A stretch of 64,000 bases of DNA, from contig NZ_JBNVZV010000014.1 in the NCBI RefSeq assembly GCF_050496545.1, forward strand, positions 50,544-114,543, given 5' to 3'. The position numbers and the translations under genes were made by a program. The DNA is from Phycicoccus avicenniae_A (GTDB taxonomy: Bacteria > Actinomycetota > Actinomycetes > Actinomycetales > Dermatophilaceae). This document shows positions 32,543-42,643 of the stretch, piece after piece. Each line of letters starts with the position of its first letter. Position 1 is the stretch's first letter. The notes under the pieces are model-generated. The model was not told the origin of the DNA, made no database searches, and saw nothing but the letters and a program-made list of their open reading frames with translations.

Positions 32543-33892
32543 ATGTCCCGACTCTTCGGCACCGACGGCGTGCGGGGGCTCGCCAACGGCCCCGTCATCA
32601 CGGCGGAGCTGGCGCTCGACCTGAGCATCGCCGCCGCCCACGTCCTCGGCGAGCCCGACCACGCGGCCGGCCGCCGGCCCCGCGCCGTCGTGGGCCGCGA
32701 CCCGCGCGCCAGCGGCGAGTTCCTCTCCGCCGCCGTGTGCGCCGGGCTGGCCTCGGCGGGCATCGACGTGCACAACGTCGGCGTGCTCCCGACCCCGGCC
32801 GTCGCCTACCTCACCGCCGACATGGGCGCCACCTTCGGCGTGATGCTCTCCGCCTCGCACAACGCGATGCCCGACAACGGCATCAAGTTCTTCGCCGAGG
32901 GCGGCCACAAGCTGCCCGACCGGGTCGAGGACGAGATCGCCGCCCGGATGGGGCAGGACTGGGAGCGCCCGGTGGGCGCCGAGGTCGGCCGCATCCACGA
33001 GAACCGCGCCGGCCAGGCCCGGTACGTCGCCCACCTGCTGCGCACCCTCCCGAACCGCCTCGACGGGTTGACCGTCGTCATCGACGGCGCGCACGGTGCC
33101 GCCAGCGCCGTCTCGCCCGAGGTCTTCCGCCTCGCGGGCGCCGACGTCGTCGAGATCGGCACCGACCCCGACGGCCTGAACATCAACGACGGCTACGGCT
33201 CGACGCACCTCGACCGCCTCAAGGCCGCCGTCATCGAGCGGCACGCCGACCTCGGCATCGCCCACGACGGCGACGCCGACCGCTGCCTCGCGGTCGACCA
33301 CACGGGCACCGAGGTCGACGGCGACCAGATCATGGGCATCCTCGCGGTGGCCCTCAAGGACCGCGGCGAGCTCGCGCACGACACCCTCGTCGCGACCGTC
33401 ATGAGCAACCTCGGTCTGCTGCAGGCGATGGAGCGCAACGGGATCTCGGTCGTGCAGACCGGCGTCGGCGACCGCTACGTCCTCGAGGAGATGCGCCGCT
33501 CCGGCCACGCCCTCGGCGGCGAGCAGTCCGGCCACGTCATCATGCTCGACCACGGCACGACCGGCGACGGCGTGCTCACCGGCCTGATGCTCGCCGCCCG
33601 CGTGGCCGAGACCGGCCGCCCGCTCGCCGACCTCGCGACCGTCATGACCCGCCTGCCGCAGGTGCTCGTCAACGTCAAGGGCGTCGACACCAGCCGGGTC
33701 GAGGCCGACTCCGGTGTGCAGGAGGCGGTCCGCGAGGCGTCGAACGTCCTCGACGGCTCGGGACGCGTTCTGCTGCGCAAGTCGGGCACCGAGCCGGTCG
33801 TGCGCGTGATGGTCGAGGCCGGCACGCACGACGAGGCCCAGGACACCGCCACCCGCCTCGCGGCGGTCGTCAAGGAGCGGCTCTCGCTCTGA
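32543..33892 (+). CDS. glmM: phosphoglucosamine mutase
   Basis: Converts glucosamine-6-phosphate to glucosamine-1-phosphate for UDP-GlcNAc and peptidoglycan synthesis. The 449-residue product begins MSRLFGTDGVRGLANGP. It has the phosphoserine active-site loop VMLSASHNAMPDNGIKFF near residues 98-115, the metal loop AHDGDADRCLAVD, GGEQSGHVIMLDHGTTGDG for sugar recognition, and the phosphate-binding VLLRKSGTEPVVRVM near the end. All domains are present. rplM-rpsI-glmM is the normal actinobacterial order. Confidence 0.98.
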   Translation: MSRLFGTDGVRGLANGPVITAELALDLSIAAAHVLGEPDHAAGRRPRAVVGRDPRASGEFLSAAVCAGLASAGIDVHNVGVLPTPAVAYLTADMGATFGVMLSASHNAMPDNGIKFFAEGGHKLPDRVEDEIAARMGQDWERPVGAEVGRIHENRAGQARYVAHLLRTLPNRLDGLTVVIDGAHGAASAVSPEVFRLAGADVVEIGTDPDGLNINDGYGSTHLDRLKAAVIERHADLGIAHDGDADRCLAVDHTGTEVDGDQIMGILAVALKDRGELAHDTLVATVMSNLGLLQAMERNGISVVQTGVGDRYVLEEMRRSGHALGGEQSGHVIMLDHGTTGDGVLTGLMLAARVAETGRPLADLATVMTRLPQVLVNVKGVDTSRVEADSGVQEAVREASNVLDGSGRVLLRKSGTEPVVRVMVEAGTHDEAQDTATRLAAVVKERLSL

Positions 33893-33962
33893 GCGGGGAA
33901 TGGCCGCGGGGTGCGGTGGGTTGGCCTGAAGGACCACCTGTCGACGTCGAAGGAGAGCCTCC

Positions 33963-34388
33963 GTGCCCCACGAGTCCGTGACCAAGAAGTTCTACAGCAT
34001 CTCCGCCACCTCCACCGGTGGGCGGGACGGCCACACGAAGAGCGCCGACGGCACCGTCGACGTGCGCCTCGGCAAGCCGAGCACCTCGAACCCCGTCGCG
34101 AACCCGGAGACGCTCTTCGCGGCCGGCTACGCCGCCTGCTACAACGGCGCGCTCGCCCACGTCGCGCAGCGTGACGGCGTCGACGTCACCGGCGCGGAGA
34201 CGACCGCCGACGTCACGCTCGGTGAGACGGCCACGGGCGTCGGCCTCGCGGTCGAGATCGTCACGACCATCCCCGGTGTCGACGCCGAGACCGCGCAGGC
34301 CCTCGCCGACAAGGCGCACGAGTTCTGCCCCTACAGCAAGGCCACCCGGGGCAACATCGACGTCACCGTCGTGGGGAAGCCTGCCTGA
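33963..34388 (+). CDS. organic hydroperoxide resistance protein (Ohr/OsmC family)
   Basis: A 141-residue thiol peroxidase. The two reactive Cys lie in FAAGYAACYNGALAHVA and HEFCPYSKATRGN, the Ohr pattern, with YSISATSTGGRDGHTKSADG at the N-terminus containing the conserved Arg. It reduces organic hydroperoxides using lipoylated or similar thiols. The GTG at 33963 follows AAGGAGAG. No OhrR regulator is next to it. Confidence 0.9.
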   Translation: MPHESVTKKFYSISATSTGGRDGHTKSADGTVDVRLGKPSTSNPVANPETLFAAGYAACYNGALAHVAQRDGVDVTGAETTADVTLGETATGVGLAVEIVTTIPGVDAETAQALADKAHEFCPYSKATRGNIDVTVVGKPA

Positions 34389-34411
34389 CCCGCTTCCCCC
34401 GCAGCGTCTTC

Positions 34412-34444
34412 CGGCCTCCTCCCGTCACGACGGGAGGAGGCCGG
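34412..34444. terminator. bidirectional terminator between ohr-type gene and lhgO
   Basis: Arms starting CCGGCCTCCTCCCGTC at 34412 and ending GAGGAGGCCGG at 34444 form a near-perfect stem of about 14-16 pairs with a very short loop. The right half overlaps the last codons of the convergent lhgO gene. Confidence 0.75.
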
Positions 34445-35612
34445 TGACGTGTCGGGCGATCTCCAGCGCGGCGGTCGCGGCCGGGGAGGGGGCGTTGAGG
34501 ACGTGGACGCACCGACCCGAGCGCTCGACGAGGAAGTCGTCCACCAGGGTGCCGTCGGGGCGGACGGCCTGGGCGCGCACGCCGGCGGGGGCGGGCAGCA
34601 GGTCCTCGTCGCGCAGCGCGGGGACGAGCCGGCGCAGGCTGTCACCGAACCGCCGGGTCGAGAGCGAACGGGCGACCTCGGCCGCTCCGGTGCGCACCTG
34701 GCGTCGGGCCAGCCGCCAGAAGCCGGGATGGGTGAGCGTGTCGGCGAGATCGCGGGCGTCGACGTCGCGCCAGCGGTAGCCCTCGCGGACCAGGGCGAGG
34801 ACGGCGTTCGGGCCGGCGTGCACGTGCCCGTCGACGCCGCGGGTCAGGTGGACGCCGAGGAAGGGCAGCTCCGGGTCGGGCACCGGATACACGAGGCCCC
34901 GCACGAGGTGCTCCGCGGCCGCGGTGAGTGACCGGTACTCGCCGCGGAACGGCACGATGCGCACGGACGGCCGGTGGCCGAGCCGCCGCGCGACGAGGTC
35001 GGTCCGCAGACCGGCGCAGTTGACCACGACGTCGGCGGTCACCGGACCGTCGGTGGTCTCGACGGTGGTGGCGTCGGCGTGGTGGCGGGCGCCGGTGACG
35101 GCGGTGCCGAGCCGCAGGTCGGCGCCGGCCGCCTCGAGCCGGCGGACGAGCGCCGCGCACACGCCGGGGTAGTCGACGACGCCGGTCTCGGCGACGTGCA
35201 GCGCGGCGAGGGCGGCCACGTGGGGCTCGTGCTCGCGGGCCTCGTCGCCGTCGAGGCGGCGGACGTCGAGCCCGTTGGCGAGGCCGCGCTCGTGGAGGAC
35301 GGCGAGGCGTGGGAGCTCGTCGGCGGAGGTGGCCACGACGAGCTTTCCCGTGCGCGCGTGGGGGACTCCCTCCGCCGCGGCGAAGCGCAGCAGCTCCTCG
35401 GCACCGGCGCGACACCAGCGGGCCTTGGCGCTGCCGGGCGCGTAGTACAGGCCGGAGTGCACGACACCGCTGTTGCGGCCGGTCTGGTGCGTCGCCCAGC
35501 CGGTCTCCTTCTCCAGCACCGTGACCCGCGACGACGGGTCGTCACGCACCAGCCGCTCGGCGACGGCCAGCCCGATGATGCCGCCGCCGACGACGACGAC
35601 CCGACGGGTCAC
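34425..35612 (-). CDS. lhgO: L-2-hydroxyglutarate oxidase/dehydrogenase LhgO
   Basis: A 395-residue FAD enzyme that oxidises L-2-hydroxyglutarate to 2-oxoglutarate. The dinucleotide motif is VVVVGGGIIGLAVAERLVRD at the start, and HQTGRNSGVVHSGLYYAPGSAKARWC is the diagnostic LhgO block. Later come GVVDYPGVCAALV, VVNCAGLRTDLVARRLGH, FRGEYRSL and FLGVHLTRGVDGHVHAGPNAVLAL. The GTG at 35612 lies seven bases after the beta-glucosidase stop. It is the last gene of a six-gene overlapping or tightly spaced operon that includes fumarase. Confidence 0.93.
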   Translation of the reverse strand: MTRRVVVVGGGIIGLAVAERLVRDDPSSRVTVLEKETGWATHQTGRNSGVVHSGLYYAPGSAKARWCRAGAEELLRFAAAEGVPHARTGKLVVATSADELPRLAVLHERGLANGLDVRRLDGDEAREHEPHVAALAALHVAETGVVDYPGVCAALVRRLEAAGADLRLGTAVTGARHHADATTVETTDGPVTADVVVNCAGLRTDLVARRLGHRPSVRIVPFRGEYRSLTAAAEHLVRGLVYPVPDPELPFLGVHLTRGVDGHVHAGPNAVLALVREGYRWRDVDARDLADTLTHPGFWRLARRQVRTGAAEVARSLSTRRFGDSLRRLVPALRDEDLLPAPAGVRAQAVRPDGTLVDDFLVERSGRCVHVLNAPSPAATAALEIARHVTGLLPS

Positions 35613-35619
35613 CTCCGCG

Positions 35620-36996
35620 TCACCGGTCCCGGTGCTCGCCGATGATGCGCGCGTACTCGCGGCCGGAGTCCTTGATGGTGCGCACCTGCGTGTCGTAGTC
35701 GACGTGGACGATGCCGAAGCGCTTGTCGTAGCCGTAGGCCCACTCGAAGTTGTCGAGCAGGCTCCACGCGAAGTAGCCCCGGACGTCGGTGCCGGCGGCG
35801 ACCGAGTCGGCGAGCGCTGCGAGGTGTCCCTGCAGGTAGGCGACCCGCTCGGGGTCGTGCACGGCGCCGTCGGAGACGGTGTCGTCCCAGGCCGAGCCGT
35901 TCTCGGTGATGTAGACGGGCAGCCCGCACTCGCGCGCCGAGCGCTCGACGATCTGCCGGTGCGACTCCGGCGACTGCTCCCAGCCCATGGCGGTGACCGG
36001 GGGGCGGGGCGGGATCTCGTCGACCCGCTCGCAGCCGGGGAGCAGGTGCGTGTTTCCGGTGGGCTCGGCGCCCTCGGGGGTGGCCCGCACGCGGCTCGGG
36101 AAGTAGTTGTTGACACCGAGGTTGTCCAGCGGCGCCGAGATGGTCTCGAGGTCGCCGTCGTGGACGAACGAGCCGTCGGTGAGGTGCGCGACGTCGTCGA
36201 GCATCCCCTCGGGGTAGGCGCCGTGGAAGAGGGGGCCGAAGAAGACGCCGTTGAGGGCGTTGTCGGCACGGCGCACGGCGTCGAGGTCGGCGTCGGTGGC
36301 GTCCTCGGGCCCGTGGACCTGGGTGGGGTTGAGGGTGATCGAGACCTCGGCGTCGGCGCAGTGCTCGCGGATCACCGGCACGGCGGTGCCGTGGGCGAGC
36401 ATCAGGTGGTGGGCGGTGAGCAGGCCCTCCATCGGGTCCTGGTGGCCCGGGGCGTGGGCGCCGATGGCGTGGCTGAGCATCGAGGAGCACCACGGCTCGT
36501 TGAGCGTGGTCCAGTTCCGGACGCGGTCGCCGAGGGCGCCGACGACGTGGGCCGTGTAGTCCGCGAACCAGCCTGCGGCGTCGCGCGAGCGCCAGCCGCC
36601 GCGGTCCTCGAGGGCCTGGGGCAGGTCCCAGTGGTAGAGCGTGACGACCGGGCGGATGCCGGCGCCGAGCAGCTCGTCGACGAGCCGGTCGTAGAAGGCG
36701 AGGCCGAGGGGGTTGGCGGGGCCGACGCCGTCGGGCTGGATGCGCGGCCACGCGACGGAGAAGCGGTAGGCCTCCAGCCCGAGGTCCTTCATGAGGGCGA
36801 CGTCCTCGGGGACCCGGTGGTAGTGGTCGCAGGCCACCTCGCCGGTGTCGCCGTTCGCGACCTTGCCGGGGGCGGCGGAGAAGGTGTCCCAGATGGACTG
36901 GCCGCGCCCGTCCTCCTTGGTCGCGCCCTCGATCTGGTAGCTCGCCGTGGCCGCTCCCCAGAGGAAGTCGGCCGGGAAGGTGGGGGTGCTCGTCAT
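35620..36996 (-). CDS. GH1 beta-glucosidase
   Basis: A 458-residue family 1 glycoside hydrolase without signal peptide, so it acts on imported beta-glucosides. It opens with FPADFLWGAATASYQIEGATKEDGRGQSIWD. The acid/base Glu is in WTTLNEPWCSS near residue 165 and the nucleophile Glu in VYITENGSAWDD near 365. The C-terminal GYFAWSLLDNFEWAYGYDKRFGIVHVD is typical. It sits nine bases after the MOSC gene and seven before lhgO, an unexpected operon context. Confidence 0.95.
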   Translation of the reverse strand: MTSTPTFPADFLWGAATASYQIEGATKEDGRGQSIWDTFSAAPGKVANGDTGEVACDHYHRVPEDVALMKDLGLEAYRFSVAWPRIQPDGVGPANPLGLAFYDRLVDELLGAGIRPVVTLYHWDLPQALEDRGGWRSRDAAGWFADYTAHVVGALGDRVRNWTTLNEPWCSSMLSHAIGAHAPGHQDPMEGLLTAHHLMLAHGTAVPVIREHCADAEVSITLNPTQVHGPEDATDADLDAVRRADNALNGVFFGPLFHGAYPEGMLDDVAHLTDGSFVHDGDLETISAPLDNLGVNNYFPSRVRATPEGAEPTGNTHLLPGCERVDEIPPRPPVTAMGWEQSPESHRQIVERSARECGLPVYITENGSAWDDTVSDGAVHDPERVAYLQGHLAALADSVAAGTDVRGYFAWSLLDNFEWAYGYDKRFGIVHVDYDTQVRTIKDSGREYARIIGEHRDR

Positions 36997-37005
36997 GACG
37001 GCAAC

Positions 37006-37845
37006 CTACCGGGCGGGGCGCACCTCGTCGCCGACGCGGACCTCGCCGGCCACCTCGGGCACGAGCTGGACGGCGAACCACGTGGCGCCCTCCCAGCGGC
37101 GGTGCCGGGCCAGGGTGCGGATGGGCTCGTGGCCGCGGGCGAGCGTGTCGGGGTCGAGGGTGGTCATGACGCAGCGGTCGACCGGCTTGACGACGCGGAA
37201 GGTGACCGCACCCACCGTGACCGAGGTCCAGCCGTCCTCCTCGAACGGCTCGAGGTCGCCGTCGACGACGAGGTTCGGGCGGAAGCGCGTCATCGCGAGG
37301 TCGGTCGGCTCCTCGCCGCGCTCGAGCGCCGTCTCGGCGACCCAGTCCTGCAGCCGCCGCAGGGAGCGCGTCGTCGCGAGGGTGACGGGGTAGCCGTCGG
37401 CGAACGCGGTGGCCTCGCCGGGACGGTTGAGGGCCGGGTTGAGCGGACGGGGCTCGGCGACGTGCACGAGGCGGAGGTCGTCGCGGCCGAGGGCGGCGCG
37501 CAGCCACGCCGCGGCTTCCGGCCCGGCGTCGCGACCGGTGAGGCCCCGGCCGTGGACCGTGACGGGGATCGGGTCGCCGTGGGGTTCGTCGGCGAGGAGG
37601 TCGTCGTGGCCGGATGCCTTGAGCCGCAACGTGTTCCGGAGGCCGGTGTCGGTGTCCGGGGTGTCGGCGACGAGGGCGAGCATCGCGTGCTCCTCGCGCG
37701 CGGTGAGGCACTCGCCGGACGCGTCGACGACCATCCACCGTCGGTCTCCGCGCAGCCCCCACGGCTCGACGGTGGCGGCCCGGACGTGCCGGACCGCGGT
37801 GCTCTTGACGGGGTGGAGCGCCAGGCCCTCGAGGGTGGCGCTCAC
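37006..37845 (-). CDS. MOSC domain protein (YcbX-like)
   Basis: A 279-residue protein with an N-terminal MOSC beta-barrel half (LALHPVKSTAVRHVRAATVEPWGLRGDRRWMVVDASGECLTAREEHAML). The MOSC domain proper (about 110-275) has TRFRPNLVVDGDLEPFEEDGW and the conserved Cys in VKPVDRCVMTTLDPDT. These proteins carry the molybdenum cofactor or transfer sulfur, often reducing N-hydroxylated compounds. The GTG overlaps the carbonic anhydrase stop by four bases. Confidence 0.9.
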   Translation of the reverse strand: MSATLEGLALHPVKSTAVRHVRAATVEPWGLRGDRRWMVVDASGECLTAREEHAMLALVADTPDTDTGLRNTLRLKASGHDDLLADEPHGDPIPVTVHGRGLTGRDAGPEAAAWLRAALGRDDLRLVHVAEPRPLNPALNRPGEATAFADGYPVTLATTRSLRRLQDWVAETALERGEEPTDLAMTRFRPNLVVDGDLEPFEEDGWTSVTVGAVTFRVVKPVDRCVMTTLDPDTLARGHEPIRTLARHRRWEGATWFAVQLVPEVAGEVRVGDEVRPAR

Positions 37846-38344
37846 GCCAGCTGGTCGAGGCGGCCGGTGTCGACGTCGTACATGAAGCCGCCGACGAGCG
37901 CGCGCTCACCGATGAGCGGGTGCGAGCGCAGGACGTGGACGTCGTGCTCGAGCGCGGCCCTCTGGTCGGTGACGACGTTGAAGTCGTGCCACGAGGCGTC
38001 GACGCCGGCGGACTCGCCGACGCGGCGCTGGAGCTCCTCCTCGGAGTTCGACGCGACCGCGCAGCGGGTGTGCGGGACGACGAGGACACGGTCGACGTTG
38101 AGCAGGTGCACCGCGAGGACGAGGGCCTCGAGCGCCTGCGGGGTGACGCGTCCGCCCGGGTTGCGGAAGATCTTCGCGTCGCCGGGGTGCAGGCCGAGCA
38201 TCGCCAGCGGGGCGATGCGGCTGTCCATGCAGGTGACGATGGCGATGCCCGCGTGCGCGACGCCGTCGAACCCGGCGAGGTCGAAGGTCTGCGCGAACTC
38301 CTCGTTGGCGGCGAGCAGGTCGGTGAAGTCGGTCGGGGTGTCGC

Positions 38345-38348
<4 letters not shown>
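37842..38348 (-). CDS. beta-class carbonic anhydrase
   Basis: A 168-residue zinc enzyme interconverting CO2 and bicarbonate. Zinc ligands are visible in IAIVTCMDSRIAPLAMLGL (Cys, with the Asp-Arg dyad) and VLVVPHTRCAVASN (His and Cys), together with AKIFRNPGGRVT. The short length fits the small actinobacterial beta type. The GTG overlaps the fumarase stop (GTGA) and the end overlaps the MOSC gene. Confidence 0.95.
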
Positions 38349-40044
<1,696 letters not shown>

Positions 40045-40048
<4 letters not shown>

Positions 40049-40974
40049 CGGATCTCCTCTCGGGTGGGCGCGTAGGCGCCGGCGTGGCGGACGGTGACGC
40101 CGCTCGTGGCCAGGGCGCGGTCGACCGCGGGCTGCACGTCGGCGAGGGTGGCGGCGGCGAGGCGGGCGCGGGCGTCGGTGCTGCCGAGCAGCCCGTCGTC
40201 GAGCAGGCCGGAGACGAGGCCGGCCATGAACGAGTCGCCGGCGCCGACGGTGTCGACGACGTCCTTGATGCGGGCGGCCTCGCGGCCCTCCTCGCCGGAC
40301 GCGGCGCGCCAGACGACGCCGTCGCCGCCGAGCGTCACGACGGTGAACGAGGCGCCGAGGGCGGCCCAGTGGGCCATCACGGTCGAGGGGGAGTCGCCGG
40401 GGTAGAGCCACTCGATGTCGTCCTCGGAGCACTTGACCACGTCGGCGAGGGCGACGAGCTCCTCGACGCGGGGGCGGACGTCCTCGACGTCGCCCATGAT
40501 CGTCGGCCGCACGTTGGGGTCGTACGAGACGGTGCCCTGCTCGCGGGCGCGCAGGACGGCGGCGGTGACCTCGGCCTCGCCGGGGCGCAGGGTGGTGGCG
40601 ATCGAGCCGGTGTGCAGGTGGGCGGTGCCGTCGGGGAGCTGCACCGGCGGGAGGTCCCAGTGCAGGTCGAAGACGTACGAGGCGGCACCGCCGTCGTCGA
40701 TGGTGGCCAGGGCGGTCGAGGTGGGGTGGTCCGCGCTGCGGCTGCCGGGGAGGAGCCGGACGCCACCGGACTCGACGTGCTCGGCGCAGCGGTGGCCCCG
40801 GGTGTCCTGGCCGACGAGGCAGGCGAAGTGGGTGTCGTGGCCGAGGCGGGCCAGCCCGAGGGCGACGTTGGCCGGCGAGCCGCCGACGTGCTCGGCGGTG
40901 CTCCCGTCGGGGTAGCTGACGATGTCGACGAGCAGCTCGCCGACGACGACGACCGGCGGCGCGGTGGCGCTCAC
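40045..40974 (-). CDS. PfkB-family carbohydrate kinase (fructokinase-like)
   Basis: A 309-residue ribokinase-fold sugar kinase. It has VVVVGELLVDIVSYPDG, the substrate-binding HVGGSPANVALGLARLGHDTHFACLVGQDTRG, TVVTLGGDGVVWRAASG and the catalytic IKDVVDTVGAGDSFMAGLVSGLL with the base Asp. It most resembles fructokinases. The GTG start heads the operon of kinase, fumarase, carbonic anhydrase, MOSC protein, beta-glucosidase and lhgO. Its end overlaps the fumarase ATG by four bases. Confidence 0.92.
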
Positions 40975-41099
40975 GGCATCCCAACCTCTCTGCAGGCGAC
41001 GTGCCGGGCACGGCCGGGGGGACGGTCGTGGGCGGCTTGTCGAACCCTATCGCCGGGTCCGATTGGGAGTCTCCGCGGTCCGTCGGGGACGATGGGGGC

Positions 41100-41657
41100 G
41101 TGAGCACGCCCGCCGCGCCGAAGAGCCGCTACTCGATGGGGTCGACCAAGAACCTCGTCCTGTCGCTGCTCGCCGTCCTCGGCATGGTCCTCGTGCTCGT
41201 CCTCCTCGTGCCGCGCGTCGACCGCGTCGGCGGCCCGCCGGTCGACGTCCACACGCAGGCGCTCGAGGTCAAGGAGCGCTCCGGCTGGCCGATCGTCGAG
41301 CCGGCGGGGCTGCCCGAGGGATGGAGCCCGACGTCGGTCCGCTACGTCGGCGTCACCGGGGGCTTCCTCACCTGGCACGTGGGCTACCAGACGCCGTCCG
41401 GCACGTTCGTCGCCGTCGAGCAGACGAAGGACCCGAACCGGGAGTGGATCTCGGCGCAGACCAACCGTGCACCGCGCGAGGGAACCGTCGAGGTCGCGGG
41501 CCGCACGTGGGAGAAGTTCGTCCGCGACAACAAGGTCCAGAACAGCCTGCTGTCGGTGCCGGCGCAGGGCTCCGGTGAGCTCGCGACGCTGGTCACCGGC
41601 ACGGCGTCGTTCGAGGACATGGCCACCTACATCGAGTCGCTCCGACCGGTGCAGTGA
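41100..41657 (+). CDS. DUF4245 family membrane-anchored protein
   Basis: A 185-residue protein with one N-terminal membrane helix (LVLSLLAVLGMVLVLVLLVPRV) and an extracytoplasmic domain: YPIVEPAGL-like GWPIVEPAGLPEGWSPTSVRYVG, FLTWHVGYQTPSGTFVAVEQ, NREWISAQTNRAPREGTVEVAGRTWEKF. This matches DUF4245, common in actinobacteria and of unknown function. The GTG at 41100 lies about 125 bases from the divergent sugar kinase operon. Confidence 0.85.
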   Translation: MSTPAAPKSRYSMGSTKNLVLSLLAVLGMVLVLVLLVPRVDRVGGPPVDVHTQALEVKERSGWPIVEPAGLPEGWSPTSVRYVGVTGGFLTWHVGYQTPSGTFVAVEQTKDPNREWISAQTNRAPREGTVEVAGRTWEKFVRDNKVQNSLLSVPAQGSGELATLVTGTASFEDMATYIESLRPVQ

Positions 41658-42202
41658 GCCGCGTCCGGGTGCTCGGCGCCGACCGCGCCGCCGCCCTGTC
41701 CGCCCTGCCGCTGACCTACGACGGCCCGGGCCGCCTCGCGGGGACGAGCCGGCCGGGCTTCCACACCTTCAGCCGCTCCCTCGTCCTCGACGGCGTGTCG
41801 ATGGAGGCCGCCGCCGAGGCGCTGCTCGGCTGGCGCGCGCACACCGGGGCCGGGCTGGCGGTACGCGCATCGGCGCCACGGGTGGACGAGGGTGTCGTCG
41901 CCGAGCTGGGACTCGGCCTCACGGCTGGTCGGGTCGCTCCGGTCGCGCCGGTGCGGGTCGTCGACGTGGTCGACGAACCCGGCCGTCGTGGTTTCGCGTA
42001 CGGCACGCTGCCCGGGCACCCCGAGGACGGCGAGGAGAGCTTCGTGCTCGAGGCCCTGCCGGACGGCCGGGTGCGCTTCACGGTCGCGGCGACCTCCCGT
42101 CCGGCCTCCTGGCCGGCTCGGGTGGGTGGGCCGGTCGCGCGAGCGGCCCAGCACTGGATGGCCGGCCGCTACCTGCGCGCCTGCCGCGACGCGGCGCGCT
42201 GA
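41654..42202 (+). CDS. DUF1990 family protein
   Basis: A 182-residue protein. The pattern LPLTYDGPGRLAGTSRPGFHTFSRSLVLD, VVDVVDEPGRRGFAYGTLPGHPEDGEESFVLEAL and SRPASWPARVGGPVARAAQHWMAGRYLRAC fits DUF1990, a SRPBCC-like family of unknown role. The GTG start overlaps the DUF4245 stop by four bases. Confidence 0.82.
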   Translation: MSRVRVLGADRAAALSALPLTYDGPGRLAGTSRPGFHTFSRSLVLDGVSMEAAAEALLGWRAHTGAGLAVRASAPRVDEGVVAELGLGLTAGRVAPVAPVRVVDVVDEPGRRGFAYGTLPGHPEDGEESFVLEALPDGRVRFTVAATSRPASWPARVGGPVARAAQHWMAGRYLRACRDAAR

Positions 42203-42241
42203 ACGCTGGCGGTACCGGCGCCGGGGGAGGAGCATCGGGGC

Positions 42242-42556
42242 ATGTCCCGGGGGAGCCGTTGGCGCGAGGTGGAGGGGCTGCTCGACGGGCTCGACGGGGT
42301 GCGGCTGAAGGAGGACCCGCGGGGCCGGCGCTGGTGCGTGGGGCAGCGGCTCGTGGCCCGGCAGGTCGACGACTCCACCCTGCTGGTGCGGTGCGCGTTC
42401 GGCCCCCGCGAGGAGCTGCTGGCCGCGCACCCGGAGACCTTCTCCGTGCGCCCCGAGCTCGAGGCCCACGAGAAGGTCCTCGCCGACGTCTCGGCGGGAG
42501 ACCTCGGGGCGCTCGGTGCGGCACTGCGGGCGGCCTGGGAGATGCAGCGCCGCTGA
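42242..42556 (+). CDS. hypothetical protein, possibly YjbR-like
   Basis: A 104-residue protein with EVEGLLDGLDGVRLKEDPRGRRWCVGQRLVARQVDDSTLLVRCAFGPREELLAAHPETFSVRPELEAHEKVLADVSAGDL and a C-terminal helix. The order of strands, the PETFSVRP-type segment and the final helix resemble MmcQ/YjbR proteins or luciferase-like short families. The function is unknown. It lies 39 bases after the DUF1990 gene on the same strand and is convergent with the HNH gene. Confidence 0.65.
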   Translation: MSRGSRWREVEGLLDGLDGVRLKEDPRGRRWCVGQRLVARQVDDSTLLVRCAFGPREELLAAHPETFSVRPELEAHEKVLADVSAGDLGALGAALRAAWEMQRR

Positions 42557-42643
42557 CGTCCGTGGCGCGGAGCCGCCGGCCCGGTCGCCGCAGTGCGGGG
42601 ATGGCGCAAGCCGCCCGGCGCAGTCGTCTCGCCTGACCGAGCG